Source: Planctomycetota bacterium
GTDB taxonomy: Bacteria; Planctomycetota; Planctomycetia; Pirellulales; UBA1268
Assembly (NCBI GenBank): GCA_029978905.1
Contig: JAPOIM010000018.1
Span: forward strand, 1-57,985
Direction: 5' to 3'
DNA length: 57,985 nucleotides
Under the pieces are notes generated by a model. That model was given only the letters and a program-made list of their open reading frames with translations, made no database searches and was not told where the DNA came from. Below, in pieces: positions 26,374 through 34,108 of the stretch; the stretch's first letter is position 1, and the number at the start of each line of letters is the position of its first letter. The translations under genes were made by a program, and so were the position numbers.

Positions 26374-28344
26374 ATGGCATGTGACATGAGGCACGCGATG
26401 TACGCGAAGCGGATGGTGCGATCCTTCGGGGCTGTTGTTTTGGCAGGCTTGGCAGGACTGTTGGTCGCAAATGGGAGTGCACGCGAGGCGGCGGCCCAGG
26501 GGCCGAAGTACCCCTCCTGGAAGCAGGTTGAGGCCGCGCCAGAGACCCGCGACTTCCTCGCGGCCATGAAAGGGGGAGGGTCGCTCGACGGCTCCGCAAG
26601 CACGTATCTCGAGGAGATCGTGTTCCCGCAGTTCACGCAGCCGGAAAATCGGGCGGACCTCGACGAGGTTCGTAACAGGGTGCGGACGCGCATCCTCGCG
26701 AGTTTCACGACCGATGACGTGCAGAACGCGGCAAACGCCTTGGTTACCTCCGGCATGCAGCGGTTGATTGACGACAACGCTGTGGAAATGGGGGTGCGGG
26801 TGAACGCCGTGCTGCTCATTGGAGAGTTGGAGGCAAAGTCGGGCGGCTTGTGGCCCGGTGCTGTGCAGCCGCTGTCGCAGGTGGCTGCAGACACCTCGGC
26901 ACCGATGTCGTTGCGGATTGCCGCCATGATCGGACTGAGCCAGCACCTCTCCAGGGCTGCGGGGCGTTCCGACCCCGCGTTGCTGGCGGGCATGCTGCAA
27001 ACGGCCCAGCCGGCCTTGATCACATGTCTTGAGGTCCAAGAGGTCACCACACCTTCTGAGGCCGTGGCGGTGGATTGGCTTGCAACCCTTGTGCTGCGGC
27101 TCTTGCCGGAGGTGATGCCAAAGGCGTCGCCAGAGATGGCGGGGGCGATGTTTGCAGCACTTGCCGACAATGGCCGCACACTGGATGTGCGTGTTCGTGC
27201 CGCCTACGCCCTCGGAACCACTGCGGACGGCAACTCGAATATTGATGTCACCGAATCGGTGGCGATCGTCGAGGCCCTCGCGATCGAGTCGTTGGCTTCC
27301 GATGTCGCCTTGGCCGACGAACGGGCCTTCGAACGAGATTTCTTTGGAGGTGGCGGGGGCTTTGGCGGCCCTCCCGGCTTTGGCGGAATGGACGGTGGGC
27401 CGGGTGGAATGGACGGTGGGCCGGGTGGAATGGACGGTGGGCCGGGTGGAATGGCGGGTATGGCGCCCGGTGGTATGGGTGGTCCAGGACGCATGGGACC
27501 CGGTCGTATGGGACCGGGTCGTATGGGGCCTGGAGGCATGGGAGGCCCCGGCGGCGGATTTGGTGGTGAAGACGGAATGGGCGAAGAGAGCGCCGGTGGG
27601 CGTCCTACTCGCGGCGGACGCGGCTCGAGCGCCCCTGCTGGTCGCGGTTCGAGTGCGCCGGGCGGTCGAGGTTCCGGTGCGCCAGGCGGTCGTGGTCCCG
27701 GTGGCATGATGGGCTCGGGTGGCATGATGGGCTCGGGTGGCATGATGGGCTCGGGCGGCATGATGGGCTCGGGCGGCATGATGGGACCCGGCGGCATGAT
27801 GGGTCGAGGTGGCTTTGGGAGTCGGCCGCCGCTGCTCGAGGACGGCATTTGCCTGCGAACGGCTTGGCGTTTGCAAACGCTCGCGGACTCGCTTGCTGCC
27901 GGAGACCCCGCGGAGACCGGGTTTGTGACGCTCGCGGCGGATGACGAGAAAGAAGGCATCCTCGCCTTGGCAGCCAAATTGCGTGCCCAGGCCGGCATCA
28001 TCCACGAGAATCCCACCGATCGATCGATCAGGTCTGCCTTTGCCGTGATCGCCCCCGAACTGGCCCGTCCGCCAGAAGACGAGCCTGAAGATTCCGAAGA
28101 GGAAATGGGACCGCAGGGCCCTGGTGGCGGCGGTGAAGACGTTTTCGGTGGTGATGTGTTTGGAAATCCTCCCTCAAATGGTGGGCCCACTGGGCCTGGT
28201 GCAGGCGGTCCAGGGGCTGGCCCAGGTGGTCGGCGGCCGGGTGGCCCTCCCGGCGGGCCAGGCGGACCTTCTGGCCCAGGCGGACCGGCGGGTGGTGGGC
28301 CGTCGTCGGGCGGCGACGAGCCATTTGATCCGTTCGGCAACTAG
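26374..28344 (+). CDS. Secreted Met/Gly-rich HEAT-like protein of the PilM-like operon, fourth gene
   Basis: 656 residues. A signal peptide (VRSFGAVVLAGLAGLLVANGSA, about 15-36) is followed by AAAQ. Residues about 60-310 are helical with HEAT-repeat character (MSLRIAAMIGLSQHLS, LDVRVRAAYALGTTADG). A long Gly/Met/Pro/Arg tract (about 325-485), built on 21-nt and 18-nt tandem repeats, is followed by a short helical segment and a Gly/Pro-rich C-terminus ending DPFDPFGN-like. It begins one base after the previous stop. No named family is recognised; a periplasmic or pilotin-like role for the platform is only inference. Confidence 0.7.
   Translation: MACDMRHAMYAKRMVRSFGAVVLAGLAGLLVANGSAREAAAQGPKYPSWKQVEAAPETRDFLAAMKGGGSLDGSASTYLEEIVFPQFTQPENRADLDEVRNRVRTRILASFTTDDVQNAANALVTSGMQRLIDDNAVEMGVRVNAVLLIGELEAKSGGLWPGAVQPLSQVAADTSAPMSLRIAAMIGLSQHLSRAAGRSDPALLAGMLQTAQPALITCLEVQEVTTPSEAVAVDWLATLVLRLLPEVMPKASPEMAGAMFAALADNGRTLDVRVRAAYALGTTADGNSNIDVTESVAIVEALAIESLASDVALADERAFERDFFGGGGGFGGPPGFGGMDGGPGGMDGGPGGMDGGPGGMAGMAPGGMGGPGRMGPGRMGPGRMGPGGMGGPGGGFGGEDGMGEESAGGRPTRGGRGSSAPAGRGSSAPGGRGSGAPGGRGPGGMMGSGGMMGSGGMMGSGGMMGSGGMMGPGGMMGRGGFGSRPPLLEDGICLRTAWRLQTLADSLAAGDPAETGFVTLAADDEKEGILALAAKLRAQAGIIHENPTDRSIRSAFAVIAPELARPPEDEPEDSEEEMGPQGPGGGGEDVFGGDVFGNPPSNGGPTGPGAGGPGAGPGGRRPGGPPGGPGGPSGPGGPAGGGPSSGGDEPFDPFGN
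27385..27447 (+). repeat. 21-nt coding tandem repeat (three exact copies)
   Basis: Three identical copies of a 21-base unit, GGAATGGACGGTGGGCCGGG plus T, encode GMDGGPG. Exact identity, silent sites included, points to recent slippage or unequal exchange. Confidence 0.9.
27700..27807 (+). repeat. 18-nt coding tandem repeat (six copies)
   Basis: Six 18-base units, GGTGGCATGATGGGCTCG and variants, encode GGMMGS (last two copies GGMMGP and GGMMGR). The first three copies are identical and the fourth differs at one base, so copy number may vary between strains. Confidence 0.9.
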
Positions 28345-28371
28345 AGCGTTGGCGGATGACGTGTATCGCCG

Positions 28372-28449
28372 GCTCGGAGTCGGCAGAATTCTCATCGCAG
28401 GGCGAGGGTACGCCCAAACGCTCCTCGCGCGGTCGCCAACCTCTCGCCT
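28372..28449 (-). repeat. Dispersed structured intergenic repeat, copy C
   Basis: Matches copies A and D across its length. The central hairpin has arms GGGCG (28400-28404) and CGCCC (28411-28415), different in sequence from copy A but still paired. It lies between the convergent ends of the PilM-like operon and ilvB, in a 279-bp gap that otherwise holds only the ilvB terminator. Confidence 0.6.
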
Positions 28450-28551
28450 CGTCATCCGCTTTTGCCACACCTATCCCGAATGCGCGCTCAGGGGGTGGCT
28501 TCATCGAGGGCGGGCTCGCGAAGCGTTGACGGCACCGTCCAATGGCAGGCT

Positions 28552-28589
28552 AAAAAAACAGAGGCCTCCCGGGACAGGAAGCCTCTGTT
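28552..28589 (-). terminator. Rho-independent terminator of ilvB
   Basis: On the minus strand, AACAGAGGC and GCCTCTGTT form a 9-bp stem with a 15-base loop, followed directly by TTTTTTA. It lies about 35 bases downstream of the ilvB stop. Confidence 0.85.
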
Positions 28590-28623
28590 GAGATGGCTCA
28601 GGAGGTTGCGTCGCGTTCAGCGA

Positions 28624-30396
28624 CTACTCCTTGATCAGTTCGCGGACCGTCATGCCGGATGGAATCATCGGCAGCACGTGCTCTTGATAAGGCACCTGCA
28701 CGTCGAGCAGGGCAGGGCCTTCGGCGTCAATCAGCCGCTGCAGGGCGGGGATCAGTTCTGCTTTCTCTGAGATGGTTTCCGCCTGCCAGCCAAAACTCTT
28801 GGCCACGCCCACGAAGTCGGGATAGCGGGTGTCGGGCGAAATGCCGTCGCCTTGGCCTGCGGCTTCGGGGTGATGCACTGGGCCGAGGTAGGTGTGGGCT
28901 CGGTTCCCCTTAAAGAACCGGTCCTCCCACTGCACCACCATCCCGAGGTGCTGGTTGTTGAGCAGCAGCACCTTGACCGGGATTTTCTCGCAATAACAGG
29001 TGGCGAGTTCCTGCACGTTCATCAGGAAACTGCCGTCGCCGTCGATGTCGATCACGACCGCGTCGGGGCAGCCTACAGCCGCTCCCATCGCTGCCGGGAG
29101 GCCAAAACCCATCGTTCCCAGGCCGCTCGAGGAGAGCCACCGCCGCGGCTGACGGAACTTGAAGAACTGGGCGGCCCACATCTGATGCTGCCCCACGCCC
29201 ACGGCCACGACGGTGTCGCGGTTGGCCGTCAACTTGGACATTTCGTCGATCGCTTCCTGGCCCAGAATCCCTTCGTACGAGGTGTCGTAAGCAAATGGGT
29301 CTTCCGACTTCCAGCGGGCGATCTGAGCATGCCAGTCGTCGAGGCTGGCGGTTGGGGGCTCCACCACCTTGTTCAGGGCCGCGAGGGCTTCTTTCACGTC
29401 AGCGACGATCGGCACGTGCACAAGCTTGTTCTTGTTGATTTCCGACGGGTCGATGTCGATGTGCACGATGAACCCGTGCTCAGCGAACTTCTCGACATTG
29501 CCCGTGACGCGGTCGTCAAACCGCACGCCCACCGCGATCAACAGGTCGGCCTCGTCGACCGCATAGTTGGCGTAGACGCTACCGTGCATGCCAAGCATGT
29601 CGAGCGACAGGGGTTGGTCGCCCGGGTACGCCCCAAGGCCCATCAGTGTCATTGTCACGGGGATGCCCGTCTTGCGGACGAGTTCCCGCACCTCCTCGGA
29701 AGCGTCTCCCGTGATCACGCCACCGCCCGCGTAAATCACGGGCTTTTTGGCCCGTTTGATGGCTGCTGCCACCTGGGCGATCTGTTCCGGACGCACGGGG
29801 TGCGGCTCAGGTTGGTAGCCCGGCAGGCTCATCGGAGCGTCGTAGTCGGGCTCGAAATGGGAAAGCTGCACATTTTTTGGCAGGTCGATGAGCACCGGCC
29901 CCGGGCGGCCTGTCGTGGCGATGTGGAACGCCTCCCGCATCACTCGCGGAATATCTTTGGCGTCGGTCACGAGATAGTGGTGCTTCGTAATCCCTCGGCA
30001 GACCTCGACGATCGGCGTTTCCTGGAACGCGTCGGTGCCGATCACGCTTGTGCCCACCTGGCCGGTGAGGGCAATCAGGGGCACGCTGTCCATCCGGGCG
30101 TCGGCGATGGCGGTGACGAGATTCAAGGCTCCTGGGCCGCTGGTCGCCATGCACACACCGGGCTTTCCGGTGCTGCGGGCATAACCCTGTGCGGCGAATG
30201 CTCCGCCCTGCTCATGCCTGGGAAGGATCGTCCGCAGACGGTCGGCATAGCGGGTGAGCGCCTGATGGAGGGGCATGCTCGCACCGCCCGGGTAGGCGAA
30301 GATCACCTCCACGCCATGCCGAACGAGCGACTCGACCACCGCGTCGGCGCCGAGGACGAGCGTATCGGAAGTGCGGGGGCGATCAGCCGTGGCCAT
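28624..30396 (-). CDS. ilvB: Acetolactate synthase, large (catalytic) subunit
   Basis: Thiamine-diphosphate enzyme that makes acetolactate or acetohydroxybutyrate, the first shared step of branched-chain amino acid synthesis. The catalytic glutamate is in [12 protein letters not shown] (Glu62), an FAD-domain segment reads RFDDRVTGN, and the ThDP/Mg motif is [18 protein letters not shown]. The length of 590 residues is normal. The ATG at 30396 has GGAG upstream with 7-base spacing. Its own promoter and a strong terminator make it a single-gene transcript. The regulatory subunit ilvN and the reductoisomerase ilvC are not beside it. Confidence 0.93.
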   Translation of the reverse strand: MATADRPRTSDTLVLGADAVVESLVRHGVEVIFAYPGGASMPLHQALTRYADRLRTILPRHEQGGAFAAQGYARSTGKPGVCMATSGPGALNLVTAIADARMDSVPLIALTGQVGTSVIGTDAFQETPIVEVCRGITKHHYLVTDAKDIPRVMREAFHIATTGRPGPVLIDLPKNVQLSHFEPDYDAPMSLPGYQPEPHPVRPEQIAQVAAAIKRAKKPVIYAGGGVITGDASEEVRELVRKTGIPVTMTLMGLGAYPGDQPLSLDMLGMHGSVYANYAVDEADLLIAVGVRFDDRVTGNVEKFAEHGFIVHIDIDPSEINKNKLVHVPIVADVKEALAALNKVVEPPTASLDDWHAQIARWKSEDPFAYDTSYEGILGQEAIDEMSKLTANRDTVVAVGVGQHQMWAAQFFKFRQPRRWLSSSGLGTMGFGLPAAMGAAVGCPDAVVIDIDGDGSFLMNVQELATCYCEKIPVKVLLLNNQHLGMVVQWEDRFFKGNRAHTYLGPVHHPEAAGQGDGISPDTRYPDFVGVAKSFGWQAETISEKAELIPALQRLIDAEGPALLDVQVPYQEHVLPMIPSGMTVRELIKE

Positions 30397-30453
30397 GGAC
30401 TACTCTCCAAAGGGGAAGGGGTATCTTCAGAAACAACAATACCCGACACAGCG

Positions 30454-30482
30454 AGAGTAGGGGTGAAAACGCTGTTTCGCAA
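30454..30482 (-). promoter_or_regulatory. Candidate ilvB promoter
   Basis: Read on the minus strand, TTGCGA (30482-30477) and TACTCT (30459-30454) are 17 bases apart, giving a leader of about 50 bases before the ilvB ATG. The -35 box falls between the arms of the inverted repeat listed next. Confidence 0.4.
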
Positions 30483-30492
30483 GGTTTTCACC
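30462..30492. promoter_or_regulatory. Inverted-repeat operator candidate at the ilvB promoter
   Basis: Perfect 9-bp arms GGTGAAAAC (30462-30470) and GTTTTCACC (30484-30492) are 13 bases apart, a centre-to-centre distance of 22 bases or about two helical turns. The pair brackets the candidate -35 box, as expected for a dimeric repressor or activator site. The regulator is unknown. Confidence 0.5.
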
Positions 30493-30546
30493 GCTCGCCC
30501 GCGAGGGAGGCGTGGGACGGGTGTTCTGCCCCCGCGCGAGCCGGCC

Positions 30547-31116
30547 TCAGGGAGTGGGAGGCGTGTCGACGCGAGTGAGCGTCGCCCCGCGGTAATCTGA
30601 CCCTATTTTCGCTACCGGCGGGGATTCAATCAGCACAAAACGGTCGGCCGACGTGGCTTCCCAGACAAACTCGGTCAGCCGCGGATCGGCCGGAAGGGCC
30701 ATCCTCAGCAGCCGGCCGTCACGGGCGTAGGTGCCACGCATCACGCCACGCACGTTCAGTTCCAGCTGCCCCTCGCCTTTAGGCGACATTTCCGCTGTGT
30801 AGTGGAATCCCGCGGGCAGCGACAGTTCCCACGGACCGGAAAAATCGGTGCCGGCAATGGCGACATCGCGGGCGAGGGCAGTCAGCGCGGTCGCCTGCTC
30901 GGTGAGGTCGGCCACCGCTTCCTGCAGGAGGGCGAGGTCGCTGGCGAGACTGTTGAGCCCCGCCAGGGGCGAAGGCCGAGGCTCGGTGGCGGGCGTCGCT
31001 GGCTGGTCTGAACTTTCGTCGCGGATGCCGGCGGCGGTCGCGATCACCACGTTGACCAGCACGGCCGTGATCAGCCACGCTGTGGCGGTCAGGGGGAATC
31101 GCCATTCACGGTCCAT
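30547..31116 (-). CDS. Small membrane-anchored protein with coiled coil, function unknown
   Basis: 189 residues from the ATG at 31116 (MDREWRFPLTATAW). One N-terminal transmembrane helix (ATAWLITAVLVNVVIATAAG) is followed by a Pro-rich linker, a coiled-coil stretch (LNSLASDLALLQEAVADLTEQATALTAL, about 53-80) and a beta-rich domain (WELSLPAGFHY to TLTRVDTP) that resembles a small lipocalin-like barrel. No family is recognised. The long upstream part of the open frame overlaps the divergent TctC gene and is not used. It lies 150 bases upstream of ilvB on the same strand. Confidence 0.65.
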   Translation of the reverse strand: MDREWRFPLTATAWLITAVLVNVVIATAAGIRDESSDQPATPATEPRPSPLAGLNSLASDLALLQEAVADLTEQATALTALARDVAIAGTDFSGPWELSLPAGFHYTAEMSPKGEGQLELNVRGVMRGTYARDGRLLRMALPADPRLTEFVWEATSADRFVLIESPPVAKIGSDYRGATLTRVDTPPTP

Positions 31117-31159
31117 GCATGGTGCTCCGAGGGATAGTGCGTTGAGACTGCACGATAGC

Positions 31160-32554
31160 GTGACATGGCGAAGGAGCGATTGCGAGCCGTGGTGCCACCA
31201 CGGTCTGAAGGCAGTTCGCCGGTGGTGCCGCGTGGCGTTGCTGCTCACCTTGGTGCTGACAGCCGGCTGCGGGCGGCAGCAGGCCTTTCCCTCGCGACCA
31301 CTCACCCTGATTTGTCCATGGTCTGCCGGTGGAGGGACCGACCGCGTCTCGCGGCAGTTGGCGATGCAGTTGGAGCGACGGCTGGGTGTTCCCGTCAACG
31401 TGATCAACGCGACCGGAGGCTCGGGGGTGACCGGCTTCACCCGTGGGGCCAAGAGCCGCCCCGATGGCTACACGCTGATGATGATGACCGTGGAGCTCTC
31501 CATGCTTCACTGGCGCGGGCTGACGGACATCACCTCCCGCGACTTCGCGCCCTTGTGTCTGCTCAACCGCGATGCGGCGGCGGTCTTTGTGCGCGACGAG
31601 GCTCCCTATCAGTCATTGTCTGAGCTTGAGGCCGCGATCCGGGAGGCCCCGTCTCCCCTCAAGGCCAGCGGGACCGCGCAGGGCGGTATCTGGCATGCGG
31701 CGCTCGCGGGGTGGCTCGACAGTCGCGGCATGCCAGCCGACGCGATCACGTGGATCTCACTCAACGGTTCAGGCCCCTCGCTGCAGGAGCTGATGGCCGG
31801 TGGGCTCGACATCGTGTGCTGCGCGGTGGCGGAGGCGGATGCCCTGCTGGCGTCGAAACGCGTGCGATGTCTTGGCGTGATGGCTGAGGCACGCCTTGCC
31901 ACCGCGCCCGACATTCCGACCTTTCGTGAACAAGGGGCCGACTGGCAGATGGCCGGCTGGCGTGGGCTGGGTGTGCCGGTGGACGTGCCGGCGGATCGGC
32001 TGGAGATCCTCCGGGCGGCCGTCGATGCGGAGGCGACGAGCGAAGAGTTCCGGGAATTTCTCGCCCTTGCCGGCTTTGACCATTCGTTTCAGTCGGCTAC
32101 GGAGTTTGCCCCAACCCTGGAGCAACAGGACCGGCTGTTTGAGCGGGTGATGACAAGCGAAGCACTCGGTGGCGTTGCGGCCGATGCGGAAGGGGGGATG
32201 ATGTTCCCCATGGTCATCACGGGGCTGTTGGTCATGGCGGCGGCAGCGGCGGTGACGAGCCACTTTCGAAGCGGCCAGCGACTGGAGGCGTCGGTGAGCA
32301 ATCAGCGGGGCACTCGCGCAGAGCCCGTCCAGGCGGCCGTCGTGGTCGTCGCGGTGGCGGCATTTATCGCCACCGTCGACCTGATCGGTTTTTGGCTTGC
32401 GGCCTCGGCGCTGCTGCTGCTGCTCCTCATGCGGTTTGGCACGAGGCCACTCCAGGCTGTGGTGATTTCTGTGCTCGCGGCGGGTTTTGTGCAGGTGCTC
32501 TTCGCGGGCCTGCTGCGTGTGCCGTTGCCGCGGGGCGTGTGGCTCGATGGGTAG
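31160..32554 (+). CDS. Tripartite tricarboxylate transporter: substrate-binding lipoprotein (TctC) fused to small membrane subunit (TctB)
   Basis: About 464 residues. A lipoprotein signal (VALLLTLVLTAGC, lipid Cys37) leads into a Bug/TctC binding protein (about 38-345): ITLICPWSAGGGTD-like start (LTLICPWSAGGGTDRVSRQLA), VNVINATGGSGVTGF and the PDIPTFREQG motif. The C-terminus carries four hydrophobic segments starting at GGMMFPMVITGLLVMAAAA, which match TctB from its FP motif onward. TctC and TctB are normally separate proteins. The start is uncertain: I chose GTG 31160; GTG 31232 and ATG 31115 are alternatives, the last overlapping the divergent gene's ATG. TctA follows 27 bases later. Confidence 0.78.
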   Translation: MTWRRSDCEPWCHHGLKAVRRWCRVALLLTLVLTAGCGRQQAFPSRPLTLICPWSAGGGTDRVSRQLAMQLERRLGVPVNVINATGGSGVTGFTRGAKSRPDGYTLMMMTVELSMLHWRGLTDITSRDFAPLCLLNRDAAAVFVRDEAPYQSLSELEAAIREAPSPLKASGTAQGGIWHAALAGWLDSRGMPADAITWISLNGSGPSLQELMAGGLDIVCCAVAEADALLASKRVRCLGVMAEARLATAPDIPTFREQGADWQMAGWRGLGVPVDVPADRLEILRAAVDAEATSEEFREFLALAGFDHSFQSATEFAPTLEQQDRLFERVMTSEALGGVAADAEGGMMFPMVITGLLVMAAAAAVTSHFRSGQRLEASVSNQRGTRAEPVQAAVVVVAVAAFIATVDLIGFWLAASALLLLLLMRFGTRPLQAVVISVLAAGFVQVLFAGLLRVPLPRGVWLDG

Positions 32555-32581
32555 TCGTTGAGAAGTCGGTGCGATCAGACC

Positions 32582-34108
32582 ATGTCCGAGATCATGACAG
32601 CCTCACTGACGACGCTCACCGACCCCGTGGTGTGGGGAGTGGTGATTGCGGCGGCGGTGTATGGCGTGGCGATCGGGAGCATGCCTGGGCTCACGGCCAC
32701 CATGGGGGTGGCCCTCTTTGTGCCGGTGACCTTCTGGCTTCCCCCTGTGCCGGCGCTCGCCGGGATTGCCACGATGGTGGCGTGCGCGATTTTTGCGGGC
32801 GACATTCCCACCACGCTGCTTCGTATTCCGGGCACACCCGCATCCGCAGCCTATGCAGCGGAGGCCCATGAGCTCTCGCAGCAAGGCCAGGGGGGCCGCG
32901 TGCTCGGCACAGCGCTGATGGCGAGTGTCACAGGAGGCCTGTTCGGGGCGCTCGTGCTGATGTCTCTCGGGAGCCGGCTTGCGGGGATCGCCTCCTGGTT
33001 TAGCGTTGCCGAATACTTTTGGCTCTACACCGTGGGGCTCACGTGTGCGGTGCTCGTGGCTCCCGGACGGATCAGCCTCAGCCTGATCAGCCTGGCCCTG
33101 GGGTTGCTCTGTTCGACGGTGGGGCTGAGTGCGGTGCACGCCGAGCCGAGGTTTACCTTCGGTGTTCCCGAACTCTTGGGAGGCGTTGGCTTTATCCCAG
33201 CCATGGTGGGGCTGTTTGGGATGTCGGAAGTGCTTCGTAACGCCCTCACACTCTCGCCAGGGAGTGGTGGTCGTGGCGACGCGAAGGCGGTGTCGGCAGA
33301 CGAAGAGGTGGAGCCGACAGGCGAGGGGTCGTCGCCGATTTTGGCGTTGGCCTGCCGGCAGCTGTGCACCCGCCCGGTCGCCTGGCTGCGTTCTGCGGTG
33401 ATCGGGGTGTTCGTTGGGGTGCTGCCCGGGGCGGGGGCGGACATCGCGAGTTGGGTAGCCGCTGCGGCTTCTTCGCGTCGAGGTGATGCCACCGACGACG
33501 CCGGCAAGATCGAGCGGATCGCCGACGCCTGTACCGCCAACTCGTCGTCACTCGCAGCTGCCTGGATCCCAGCCCTCGTTTTCGGCATCCCGGGTGACTC
33601 GGTGACAGCGATGGTCATCGGTGTGCTAGCGATGAAGAACCTCGACCCGGGCCCCGACGTTTTCGAGAAGCAGGCGACGCTCGTCTACGGAATCTATCTC
33701 ACCTTCATGCTGGCCAACCTCGTGCTTATCCCGGTTGGCCTCGCGGCGATCCGCGGGGCGGGCTTGGTGATGAGGACGCCGCCGCGCATCCTCCTGCCGA
33801 TGATCGTGCTGCTTTGTGTGGTCGGGAGTTTTGCGATCAATGGAAGCCTGTTCGATGTGGGGCTGATGCTGGTCTTCGGCCTGGTGGGCCTGGCATGCGA
33901 TCGGCTGGGGATTCCTGTCGGCCCGATGGTGCTCGGCATCATCCTCGGAGGTCCGCTGGAGGAGCGGTTTGTGCAAACCCTCAGTGGAGGCCGCGGCAGC
34001 CTGATGGCCTTCGTGGAGCGCCCAGTGGCTGCGGTGCTCGCCGGCGTGGTGGCCACGCTCTGGCTGGCGGCCGTTGTTCGCCTCCTCTCCCGCCGCGGTG
34101 GCCGCTAG
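32582..34108 (+). CDS. tctA: Tripartite tricarboxylate transporter, large membrane subunit TctA
   Basis: 509 residues with about ten or more transmembrane helices. The twin family motifs are visible: GSMPGLTATMGVALFVP followed by GDIPTTLLRIPGTPASAA in the first half, and GVLPGAGADIASWVAAAAS followed by IPALVFGIPGDSVTAMVIGV in the second. These form the inner-membrane core that imports carboxylates using an ion gradient. The start at ATG 32582 (MSEIMTASLT) is slightly uncertain. It forms an operon with the TctC-TctB fusion and ends in a 4-base overlap with the convergent kinase stop. The substrate is not readable from sequence. Confidence 0.9.
   Translation: MSEIMTASLTTLTDPVVWGVVIAAAVYGVAIGSMPGLTATMGVALFVPVTFWLPPVPALAGIATMVACAIFAGDIPTTLLRIPGTPASAAYAAEAHELSQQGQGGRVLGTALMASVTGGLFGALVLMSLGSRLAGIASWFSVAEYFWLYTVGLTCAVLVAPGRISLSLISLALGLLCSTVGLSAVHAEPRFTFGVPELLGGVGFIPAMVGLFGMSEVLRNALTLSPGSGGRGDAKAVSADEEVEPTGEGSSPILALACRQLCTRPVAWLRSAVIGVFVGVLPGAGADIASWVAAAASSRRGDATDDAGKIERIADACTANSSSLAAAWIPALVFGIPGDSVTAMVIGVLAMKNLDPGPDVFEKQATLVYGIYLTFMLANLVLIPVGLAAIRGAGLVMRTPPRILLPMIVLLCVVGSFAINGSLFDVGLMLVFGLVGLACDRLGIPVGPMVLGIILGGPLEERFVQTLSGGRGSLMAFVERPVAAVLAGVVATLWLAAVVRLLSRRGGR

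Noticed and set aside
27700-27807. Regular direct repeats that could be read as a CRISPR array
   Set aside because: The 18-nt units are in frame, have no spacers and encode GGMMGS within a protein.
26065-28005. 646-codon minus-strand frame rich in His, Ala and Thr
   Set aside because: It is an antisense product of the Gly/Met repeats in the two plus-strand genes and has no independent support.
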